A DNA stretch of 12,128 nucleotides, from contig VGBQ01000059.1 of NCBI GenBank assembly GCA_016870425.1, positions 1 through 12,128 on the forward strand. The letters run 5' to 3'. Shown piece by piece: positions 1 to 6,148 of the stretch. Position 1 is the stretch's first letter; each line of letters opens with the position of its first letter. The translations under genes and the position numbers were made by a program. Source of the DNA: Actinomycetota bacterium. Lineage in GTDB: Bacteria > Actinomycetota > Actinomycetes > S36-B12. The notes under the pieces are model-generated. The model ran no database searches. It saw only the letters and a program-made list of their open reading frames with translations, and had not been told where the DNA came from.

Positions 1-322
1 CAATGAGGGACCCATGGGCGAGTTCTTCACCAAGTACAACGCGAAGTACGGCAAGGATCCCGAGGCCATCTTCGCCGTCACCGGCTACGAGCTGGGCAAG
101 GTCCTCGACGCCGCGGTAACGAACGCCCAGAGCTGCGACCCCGTCGCAATCAAGGACGCCATCACCAATCTCGAGGGCGTCCAGGGCATCACGGGCACGA
201 TCGCCTTTAAGGGAGGCGACCGCATGGCCATCCGCGAGATCGCGCTCATCAAGGTGACCGGAGGCGAGCGCTCGCTCGTCGAGGTGGTCATCGTCGATCC
301 GGCCACCGTCCCGGCGGCCTGA
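1..322 (+). CDS. Branched-chain amino acid-type ABC transporter substrate-binding protein (C-terminal part)
   Basis: This is the last 106 codons of a gene that begins upstream of the window; the frame is open from base 2 and ends in TGA at 320-322. The visible part resembles the C-terminal lobe of LivJ/LivK-type (periplasmic-binding fold type I) receptors: a segment EFFTKYNAKYGKDPEAIFAVTGYE, then a helix, then the IKDAITNLEGVQGITGTIAF stretch, in which these proteins describe a 'gained' or 'tested' amount of substrate, and a final beta strand. In a Gram-positive cell it would be a surface lipoprotein that captures substrate for the membrane permease. LivF follows after 24 bases, which supports the assignment. 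The true ligand cannot be read from this fragment; the family binds branched-chain amino acids, amides, urea and aromatic compounds. An internal ATG at 14 is not a credible start. Confidence 0.85.
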   Translation, partial: NEGPMGEFFTKYNAKYGKDPEAIFAVTGYELGKVLDAAVTNAQSCDPVAIKDAITNLEGVQGITGTIAFKGGDRMAIREIALIKVTGGERSLVEVVIVDPATVPAA

Positions 323-346
323 GCCCCCACGAGATAGGAAGAACAA

Positions 347-1054
347 ATGTCGACGCTGCTGGACGTGTCCGACCTCTCCGTGAGCTACGGAGGAGTCCAG
401 GCGGTGCGCGACAGCAGCATTCGGGTCGAGGAGGGCGAAGCCGTCGCCCTCCTCGGCCCGAACGGCGCGGGCAAGTCCTCGACCCTGCGCGCCATCGTGG
501 GCTTGATCAAGTCGACGGGTGAGGTCACCTTCCGGGGAACATCGATCTCCGGGGTCGCCTGCGAGCGCATCGTGTCCCAAGGGCTCACCCTCGTCCCGGA
601 GGGCCGCCGGCTCTTCCCCCAATTGACGATTCACGAAAACCTCATGCTCGCTGCGCGCCACCGCAAGGCGGCCCAGTCGACATATGAGGCACTGCTGGAA
701 AGGCTGCCGATCCTGGCGGAGCGTCGCAATCAGCCGGCCGGCACCCTGTCAGGTGGAGAGCAGCAGCAGGTCGCGATCGCGCGGGCGCTCATGTCTCAGC
801 CGGACCTGCTGCTCATCGACGAACCATCCCTCGGCCTTGCGCCCACTTTGGTCGACCGTGTGTATGACCTGCTCACGGACCTCAAGGCCGACGGCCTGAG
901 CATGCTCATTGTCGAGCAGGAGGTCATCCGGGTGCTCAACTTCGCGGACCGGGCCTACGCCATGGCCAACGGCACGATCGTGATGTCGGGATCCGCCGCG
1001 GAATTGCGCGACTCGGAAGACGTCAAGCACTTCTACCTGGGCGCGGAGGAGTAG
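347..1054 (+). CDS. livF: High-affinity branched-chain amino acid ABC transporter ATP-binding protein LivF
   Basis: This 235-residue cytoplasmic ATPase would power uptake through the LivH/LivM channel. The Walker A motif GPNGAGKSS is at residues 37-45, the signature LSGGEQQ at 134-140 and Walker B LLLIDEP at 154-160. The stretch LVPEGRRLFPQLTIHENL (82-99) is the hallmark of the LivF branch rather than LivG. The switch region reads IVEQEV, with Gln in place of the usual His, as is typical of LivF. Length is normal for the family (about 235). The ATG is preceded by a purine-rich site (taggaag) at suitable distance. The gene ends three bases before the livH start, so the two are tightly coupled. 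LivG, the usual second ATPase, is not in the window and must be upstream or absent. A 43-base inverted repeat lies over the Walker A approach (420-462). Confidence 0.93.
   Translation: MSTLLDVSDLSVSYGGVQAVRDSSIRVEEGEAVALLGPNGAGKSSTLRAIVGLIKSTGEVTFRGTSISGVACERIVSQGLTLVPEGRRLFPQLTIHENLMLAARHRKAAQSTYEALLERLPILAERRNQPAGTLSGGEQQQVAIARALMSQPDLLLIDEPSLGLAPTLVDRVYDLLTDLKADGLSMLIVEQEVIRVLNFADRAYAMANGTIVMSGSAAELRDSEDVKHFYLGAEE
420..462 (+). repeat. Near-perfect inverted repeat inside livF
   Basis: Bases 420-438 and 444-462 can pair along 19 positions (18 Watson-Crick pairs and one T-G wobble at 426/456) around a five-base loop (439-443). It covers the codons for IRVEEGEAVALLGPN, just before and into the Walker A motif. 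Because E-G-E and V-A-L-L are conserved in ABC ATPases and GC-rich codons for them tend to be mutually complementary, much of the core pairing may follow from protein sequence and codon bias. The flanking pairs at 420-425 and 457-462 go beyond that core. There is no T-run, so this is not an intrinsic terminator. Confidence 0.6.
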
Positions 1055-1057
1055 ACA

Positions 1058-1945
1058 GTGGACGGGATCCTCACCTACGTCGTCAATGTCGTCAGCCTGG
1101 GCGGCACCTACGCCCTCCTCGCTCTCGGCCTCGCGGTCGTCTTCAGCGTCCTTCGACTGATCAACTTCGCCCACGGCGAACTCATGACACTCGCCGGCTA
1201 CGCATTGCTCGCCGGAATCCTTCTGGGCGTTCCCTTCTGGGCTGCCGTCCTCGCTGCCGTCCTCGTCGGAGGAATCGCCGCGGTGATCATGGAGACCACC
1301 GCCTTCCGCCCTGTGCGCAATGCCAATGCCGCCACGCTGCTCATGACGAGCTTTGCCGTCGCCATGCTGCTGCAGGTCGTCTTCCAAAACTTCATCTCCG
1401 CGCGAGGCCAGGCGGTGCCCGTGCCATCGCTCTTCACCGGCTCCATCGCCATCGGCAACGCGCAGGTGTCGATCATCCAGGCCATCTCCATCGTCGTCTC
1501 GCTCCTGAGCCTCATCGCACTCAAGGCCTTCTTCGATCGCAGTCGCTCGGGCTGGGCCATCCGCGCTGCCGCCGACGACTTCGAGACCGTCCGGCTCATG
1601 GGCTTCAAGGCGTCTCGACTCATTGCCATTGCCTTCCTGATCTCAGGGCTGCTCGCCGGGATCGCCGGTGTCCTGTGGGTGATGCAACGAGGATCGGTCG
1701 ACCCCCTCATGGGCCTCAAGCCCGTCTTGGCCGCCTTCGTCGTCGTCGTGATCGGCGGCCTCGGCTCCCTCTCGGGCGCTGTCCTCGGTGGGTACCTCCT
1801 TGCCGCCATCGAGATCGCCCTGCAGACCTGGTTGCCAGAAGGCCTAGCCCCCTACCGAGACGCGCTGACCTTCGTGCTCGTGATCGTTGTCCTATCCCTG
1901 TTCCCCAACGGTCTTTTCGGCAAACGCGTTGCCGAGAAGGTCTGA
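1058..1945 (+). CDS. livH: Branched-chain amino acid ABC transporter permease LivH
   Basis: This is a 295-residue integral membrane permease with about eight hydrophobic segments. The first helix leads into RLINFAHGELMTLAGY (residues 33-48), the diagnostic LivH N-terminal motif. FRPVR (83-87) and the cytoplasmic coupling loop SGWAIRAAADDFETVRLMGF (164-183), which contacts the ATPase, are also typical of the family. A C-terminal GG-rich helix (VVIGGLGSLSGAVLGG) precedes the last membrane spans. It would form the channel together with LivM. The GTG start at 1058 sits three bases after the livF stop, with the SD-like gcggaggag inside the end of livF. The order substrate-binding protein, livF, livH differs from the common livKHMGF order. 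The partner LivM is not seen, so it may lie upstream. Confidence 0.9.
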   Translation: MDGILTYVVNVVSLGGTYALLALGLAVVFSVLRLINFAHGELMTLAGYALLAGILLGVPFWAAVLAAVLVGGIAAVIMETTAFRPVRNANAATLLMTSFAVAMLLQVVFQNFISARGQAVPVPSLFTGSIAIGNAQVSIIQAISIVVSLLSLIALKAFFDRSRSGWAIRAAADDFETVRLMGFKASRLIAIAFLISGLLAGIAGVLWVMQRGSVDPLMGLKPVLAAFVVVVIGGLGSLSGAVLGGYLLAAIEIALQTWLPEGLAPYRDALTFVLVIVVLSLFPNGLFGKRVAEKV

Positions 1946-1966
1946 CCCCACACGGAAGAGTCGACT

Positions 1967-2728
1967 GTGTGCCGCTTGCTTTCATGGCGAACCCCGCACC
2001 CGGTCTGCCCCGAGGAACTCCTCGGGGTAGACCGGGATTCACTCGCGAACCTCAGCCGCATCCACTGCGACGGGTGGGGCATCGCTACAGCGGAGCCGCC
2101 TGACGCCCTCTACATCGAGAGGGGGCCCGAGGCCGCTCACACGGACCTCGCGTTCGCTCGCGGAATGCGCTCACGGGCCTCGCAGGCGGGCATGGTCCAC
2201 CTGCGCTGGGCCACGGATGATCTCGCCGTCAACCTGGGCAACACGCATCCCTTCGAGGCCCCGAGCAGTCTCGGTCCCGTCGCATTCATGCACAACGGCA
2301 TGCTACCCGGGTCCAGCGAGTTGCTCCCCGACATCGATGCGGACCTGGTGGCTTCCTTCCGCGGCGATACCGACAGCGAGCGCTACTTCGGCATCTACAT
2401 GAGCGAACTCCGACGGGAGAACGGTGACATTGCCACGGCGATGCAGCGCACGGCAAAGCGCCTGTCGGACATCGCCTACACATCGCTCAACGCCATGATC
2501 TTGACGCCGCAGACGTTGGCCGTCGCCTGCCTGTTCAAGCCCGAGAATCGACCCCTGGATGAGGAAGAGGACTACTTCGACCTCACCTGGAGCGAGAATG
2601 AGGGCACGATCAGCGCCTGGTCGATGGGGGTCCGCCCACACGCGGTTGACGCGAAGCCACTGCCCAATGGGACCCTCCTCGTCGTAGACATTCCGACCGG
2701 CGCCGTTGATCTCGTGTCGATTGCCTGA
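1967..2728 (+). CDS. Stand-alone class II glutamine amidotransferase-like hydrolase (EgtC/YafJ type)
   Basis: This 253-residue protein is an Ntn-hydrolase that begins Met-Cys, so after Met removal Cys2 becomes the N-terminal nucleophile; this fixes the GTG start at 1967. Family landmarks follow in order: HCDGWGIA (33-40), HLRWAT (78-83), GNTHPF (91-96), FMHNGM (107-112, with the oxyanion Asn110) and GDTDSE (133-138). All are typical of the free-standing YafJ/EgtC group. No synthase domain is attached. Class II domains release ammonia from glutamine or, in EgtC, cleave a gamma-glutamyl amide. Next to a glutamine-synthetase-like ligase and an aminotransferase, gamma-glutamyl hydrolysis is the more attractive role, but that is inference. 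The gene starts 21 bases after livH, with a weak SD (ggaag) upstream. MgsA/GlxB is an alternative relative, but the glutamate-synthase-like partners that family needs are absent here. Confidence 0.85.
   Translation: MCRLLSWRTPHPVCPEELLGVDRDSLANLSRIHCDGWGIATAEPPDALYIERGPEAAHTDLAFARGMRSRASQAGMVHLRWATDDLAVNLGNTHPFEAPSSLGPVAFMHNGMLPGSSELLPDIDADLVASFRGDTDSERYFGIYMSELRRENGDIATAMQRTAKRLSDIAYTSLNAMILTPQTLAVACLFKPENRPLDEEEDYFDLTWSENEGTISAWSMGVRPHAVDAKPLPNGTLLVVDIPTGAVDLVSIA
1999..2036 (+). repeat. 38-base near-perfect hairpin in the 5' coding region of the amidotransferase gene
   Basis: Bases 1999-2016 pair with 2019-2036 over 18 consecutive positions: 17 Watson-Crick pairs and one G-T wobble (2007/2028), leaving only two unpaired bases (2017-2018). 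Pairing ends abruptly at A1998/A2037. The hairpin starts 32 bases after the GTG start and 53 bases after the livH stop, and encodes residues about 11-24. It has no following T-run, so it is not a classic intrinsic terminator. A structure this stable in the mRNA could act as a processing or stability boundary between the transporter and enzyme parts of the operon. As DNA it could also be a dyad operator. Which of these applies cannot be seen. Confidence 0.75.
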
Positions 2729-2744
2729 GGAGGACGGAGGACAC

Positions 2745-4020
2745 ATGACCAACGATCGTCTCGCCTTCATCGCCACCAATGATCTCGTCGCGCTCACGCG
2801 AGGCCGGGGACTTCCCTCCGCCGACCTTGTCATGAGCTCCGGTGTCGGCTGGGTGCCGGCAGATCTGGCCATAAATTCCTTCGGGCATCTCATCGAACCC
2901 AATCCCTTTGGGGCACTCGGGGACCTGCGCCTCATCCCCGACCCGGAGAGCAAGTGGGCCTTTCCCACGCCCGGCGGCGACATTGACTTCTATCTCGCCG
3001 ATCAGACCCTGCCCGACGGCAGCCCGTGGGAGTGCTGCCCGCGCACCAATCTCAAGCAGGCTCTCGCGCGGCTCTCAGCCGATCACGGACTATCCCTCAC
3101 CGTGGCCTTCGAGCACGAATTCGCACTCCTCGACGCGACGCAGGCGACCGTAGGACCGGGAGCCTTCACGATTGGCGGGCTGACCGGCGGAGAGCCGTTC
3201 GGGTCCCGTGCACGGAGCAATCAGCGCCGCGGGGATGGAGTGGGAGAACTGGCTACCGGAGTACGGCCCCGGCCAGTTCGAGGTCACCGTGAAGCCGACG
3301 GACGCGCTTCGTGCCGCGGATATCGCGGTGCTCACGCGCGAGATCGTCCGTGAATCAGCTCGCCAGGAAGGACTTCGAGCGACCTTCGCGCCGCTGCTCG
3401 ATCCCAACGCGGTCGGCAACGGTGTCCACGTCCACATGTCCCTATGGCGCGACGGTCAACAGATGACGTTCGACGCGTCTGGTCCAGCGGGACTCTCGCC
3501 GTTGGCATCGCAGGCGTGTGCCGGCATCCTCACCCATGCGGCAGCGCTCCTTGCGTGGACGGCCCCGAGTCGTGTGTCGTTCCTGCGCCTCACACCGCAC
3601 CGATGGAGCTCTGCCGGTGTCTTCGTCGGGCTCCACAACCGCGAGGCACTGCTGCGCGTCTCCCCCTTGGCACCCGGCGACACAGTCGGCCGCACCTTCA
3701 ACATCGAGTATCGCGCCGCCGATGCTACGGCGAATCCTCACCTAGTCCTCGCGTCACTCGTGCACGCCATGTGCGACGGACTCGATCGTGCAGCATCGAT
3801 CGATCGGGTCCTCACAGGGCACATTGACGATGAGGTCTTCGACCCACTGCCACCCACGGTCGATGCCGCTCAGGACGCCTTCCTCGCTGATGAGACCGCG
3901 CGGAGCTGGTTTGCCGATGACCTCGTCACGACCGCTGCGGCCGTGCGGCGCGGGGAGGAGGAGAACCTCGCGGGACTCTCGGAGGCCGAACGCTGCCGCG
4001 CCTACGCCGAGGTGCTGTGA
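2745..4020 (+). pseudogene. Glutamine-synthetase-like gamma-glutamyl ligase, interrupted by a frameshift near 3200
   Basis: The frame starting at ATG 2745, after a strong SD (aggaggacggagg), gives a GS N-terminal region and the metal-binding FEHEF (residues 122-126) up to about base 3200. The family match then continues in the +1 frame to TGA 4018-4020. Dropping one base from the GGG at 3201-3203 gives a continuous 424-residue protein. Its landmarks are PEYGPGQFE (171-179, metal ligands E172 and E179), GNGVHVHMSL (224-233), the RLTPHRW segment (281-287) and NIEYRAADATANPHL (319-333, equivalent to E357/R359 of Salmonella GS). The unshifted frame runs on without family resemblance to a stop at 3351-3353. 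A fragment could restart at GTG 3208 but would lack the first metal ligands. The protein resembles GlnA3/GlnA4/PuuA/GlnT-type amine ligases rather than housekeeping GlnA. It may be a true pseudogene or a sequence error; every visible catalytic residue is intact. Confidence 0.82.
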
Positions 4021-5369
4021 TCAGCCCCTCCCCCTCGCAGCCCGCCCAACTGCCTTCCCGAGATGCAGCGGCGGTGCTTGATCGCGATGCTCAGGCCATT
4101 GCAGGAGTCGAGAAGCTCCGCTTTTTCCCGCTCGCAGTAGCCTCTGGTGACGGCTCCTACCTCGTAGAGCCGGGTGGTCGACGACTCCTTGACCTCTCGG
4201 CCTCGTGGACAGCAGCAGGGCTGGGATACGGCAATCCAGAGATCGCTCGCGCAATCGCCGATGCTGCATCCGCCCCCGCCGGAGTCAGTGGCCTTTCCGC
4301 AATTAGCACCGATGCGGTCGCACTCGCAGAACGCCTCCTTGGCCTCTCGCGCATGGGTGGTGGATCGAGGGTCTATCTCGGCAACGCAGGGACGGACGCC
4401 AATGAGGCCGCCCTCCAAGCGTGCCGTCGCGCGACCGGCCGACGCCGCGTGATCGCCTTCATCGGGGGCTACCACGGTGGGATGGGCCTGGCACGAACCG
4501 TGTCGCAGGTGCTCAACGCCACCGGTCCCGCGGATCCCTACGTCACGTTCCTGCCCTATCCCGACCCGGTCCGCCCGAGGACCGGCGATCCATCCGAGAC
4601 TCTGAAGCAAGATCTCTCGGCACTCGAGCGCAATCTGGACATGGGCGACGTGGCATGCATCATCATGGAACCGATCCAGTCGGACGGGGGACTGATCATC
4701 CCCGTCAGCGGATTCCTGAGCGGCGTGCGGGACGCTGCGACTCGACATGACGTACCGCTGATCGTCGATGAGGTGAAGGTCGGACTAGGGCGCACCGGTG
4801 CAATGCAGGCTTACGCCCATGAGGGCATCAGCCCGGACATCGTCACCTACGGCAAGTCACTCGGAGCCGGACTCCCCTTGTCCGCAGCCGTGGGTCCGGC
4901 ATCGATCTTGGATTGTGGCACTGCGTCCACCCTCCTCACGTCGGCGGCGAACCCGATTTGCGCGCGGGCTGGACTCACGATGCTGGATATCCTCGAACGC
5001 GAGGATCTGCCCTCCCGAGCCGCTGAAATCGGTGCGCAACTCACCCGTGAACTCGCGCAAGGAGTCGCTGCCCTGGGCCTGGAAGCGGTCGTTGGCGACG
5101 TGCGTGGTCGGGGCCTGACGATCGGCGTCGATCTCGTCGACGGGGGTGCCCTCGGGCGGCGCGCCCCTCATCGTGCGCGCAAGGCGGCCTACCGGGCATG
5201 GCAGTTGGGCGCTGTCGTCTTCTACGTCGGTGGCAACGTGCTGGAGGTGACCCCACCCCTCACGCTGTCAGAGCGCGAAGCCCATGAGGGCGCATCGATC
5301 CTGCTCCAGGCGATCGCCGAGGCGGACCTGGTCAGCGACGAGGAGATCGCTCCCTTCGCAGGCTGGTGA
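4017..5369 (+). CDS. Class III pyridoxal-phosphate aminotransferase
   Basis: This 450-residue cytoplasmic fold-type I PLP enzyme is full length for class III (omega) aminotransferases. It shows GNAGTDANEAAL (122-133, cofactor phosphate site), the GGYHGG loop (150-155) that stacks on PLP, EPIQ (218-221), IVDEVKVGLGRTG (249-261, with Asp251 contacting the pyridine nitrogen) and YGKSLGAGLPLS (278-289, Schiff-base Lys280). The usual DEVQTGFGRTG reads DEVKVGLGRTG here. The GTG start overlaps the ligase stop as GTGA (4017-4020), so translation is probably coupled. Enzymes of this class move amino groups from omega-amines, GABA, ornithine, or glutamate semialdehyde. In this context the amino donor may be a diamine, an amino acid, or its gamma-glutamyl derivative. 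I cannot assign GabT, PuuE-like or another subtype. Confidence 0.88.
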   Translation: MISPSPSQPAQLPSRDAAAVLDRDAQAIAGVEKLRFFPLAVASGDGSYLVEPGGRRLLDLSASWTAAGLGYGNPEIARAIADAASAPAGVSGLSAISTDAVALAERLLGLSRMGGGSRVYLGNAGTDANEAALQACRRATGRRRVIAFIGGYHGGMGLARTVSQVLNATGPADPYVTFLPYPDPVRPRTGDPSETLKQDLSALERNLDMGDVACIIMEPIQSDGGLIIPVSGFLSGVRDAATRHDVPLIVDEVKVGLGRTGAMQAYAHEGISPDIVTYGKSLGAGLPLSAAVGPASILDCGTASTLLTSAANPICARAGLTMLDILEREDLPSRAAEIGAQLTRELAQGVAALGLEAVVGDVRGRGLTIGVDLVDGGALGRRAPHRARKAAYRAWQLGAVVFYVGGNVLEVTPPLTLSEREAHEGASILLQAIAEADLVSDEEIAPFAGW

Positions 5370-5378
5370 GCTTCCGGA

Positions 5379-5394
5379 CGGAGTGCGCGCTCCG
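5379..5394. terminator. Possible bidirectional terminator hairpin between convergent genes
   Basis: In the 33-base gap between the aminotransferase stop (5369) and the metalloprotease stop (5403), bases 5379-5383 (cggag) pair with 5390-5394 (ctccg). A T-G wobble closes a four-base GCGC loop. The location, between two converging transcripts, fits a terminator used from both sides. The stem is short and no T-run follows on either strand, so support is weak. Confidence 0.3.
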
Positions 5395-5402
5395 GGGAGG
5401 GG

Positions 5403-6086
5403 CTAGGCCCGGCAGGGCTGCGTGATGCGCGCGATGCCCGTCTGGTCGCCGAAGCCGAGCTCAGTGAGCCCGATGATCTCCGGATACATCACGTTGCTCC
5501 GCGACTGCGCGTGCCCGAGACCCAGGACATGGCCGAGCTCGTGTGCGTAGACATGGAGGAGGGCCTTGGGGTCATGACGGGCCTGCCGAGTGACATAGCC
5601 GCGAAGCATGAGGGCCATGCCCCCCGCAATGCGCTTGTCACCTTCGAAGACGAGGGTGGGCTTGGCCAAACCGACCGCTCCCCCGGTGAAGATCGACACT
5701 TCACGCCGCGTTTTGAAGGCGATGTAGACGTGATGTTCACGGGCAGCGGAGCCATCCGTTGCTCGTAGGCCGTAGGTCGCCGGCTCATAGGCGAGGTGCT
5801 CCTGGCCGACATAGACGGCGGACGGACCACCCGCCTGCTCCCACAGGCTCCAGACCCGGCGTAGGCGCTTGATCTCCCGGGCAGACTGAGTCGCCGTCAT
5901 GCCCCGGGTGTCCGCGCTCCAGGTGATGGGGGCGCAGGTCGACCAGCCGGAATCGGCGAATCTCGGCTCCTCGAAGAAGCTGGAGTAGTCAGGAGAGGCG
6001 GCAGCCACGGGCTGACCGGTCAGCAATGCCGCCAGGACAACGCACGCGGCGATGACCGACCTGATGATCCTTTGCTGACTATTCAC
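5403..6086 (-). CDS. Secreted matrixin-like zinc metalloprotease
   Basis: The 227-residue product starts with a Sec signal peptide: basic IIR, a hydrophobic core VIAACVVLAALLTG, then a probable cleavage after the AAA at 28-30. The mature domain of about 200 residues carries the extended zinc-binding motif HELGHVLGLGH (182-192; His182, His186 and His192 as zinc ligands, Glu183 catalytic). A Met-turn, NVMYP (198-202), follows eight residues later, as in matrixin-type metzincins. CAPITWSADTRG (51-62) resembles the N-terminal strand of bacterial peptidase M10-like proteins, and Cys51 and Cys225 could form a disulfide. There is no propeptide, repeat or cell-wall anchor, so it is a minimal exoenzyme. 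The ATG at 6084-6086 is the natural start before the signal peptide. Its substrate is unknown. It is co-oriented with the antiporter, whose gene ends 62 bases upstream. Confidence 0.85.
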   Translation of the reverse strand: MNSQQRIIRSVIAACVVLAALLTGQPVAAASPDYSSFFEEPRFADSGWSTCAPITWSADTRGMTATQSAREIKRLRRVWSLWEQAGGPSAVYVGQEHLAYEPATYGLRATDGSAAREHHVYIAFKTRREVSIFTGGAVGLAKPTLVFEGDKRIAGGMALMLRGYVTRQARHDPKALLHVYAHELGHVLGLGHAQSRSNVMYPEIIGLTELGFGDQTGIARITQPCRA

Positions 6087-6148
6087 ATGGCCAGTGTCAC
6101 CCCGACGTCATTCCTGATGCTCGGCCACCCCACCCCGTGTGGCGCACG

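Noticed and set aside
749..1387. 212-codon open frame on the minus strand across livF/livH
   Set aside because: It is antisense to two well-supported genes, its product is a low-complexity Asp/Glu/Gly/Arg-rich chain without family resemblance, and such frames are expected from GC-biased third positions.
3190..3215. Programmed +1 frameshift in the ligase gene
   Set aside because: There is no slippery codon followed by a stop or rare codon and no internal SD as in prfB; the unshifted frame stays open to 3353. A one-base insertion in the GGG/CCC stretch is simpler.
4002..4748. 248-codon open frame on the minus strand under the aminotransferase gene
   Set aside because: It is fully antisense to a clear class III aminotransferase, and its product shows no recognisable domain or membrane segment.
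5309..5318. GGCGATCGCC, a HIP1-like palindrome
   Set aside because: It is a single occurrence in a coding region; a functional HIP1-type repeat would be abundant.
6124..6143. Possible stem GCCAC/GTGGC between antiporter and metalloprotease genes
   Set aside because: It has only five pairs with a ten-base loop and no T-run, too weak to call a terminator.
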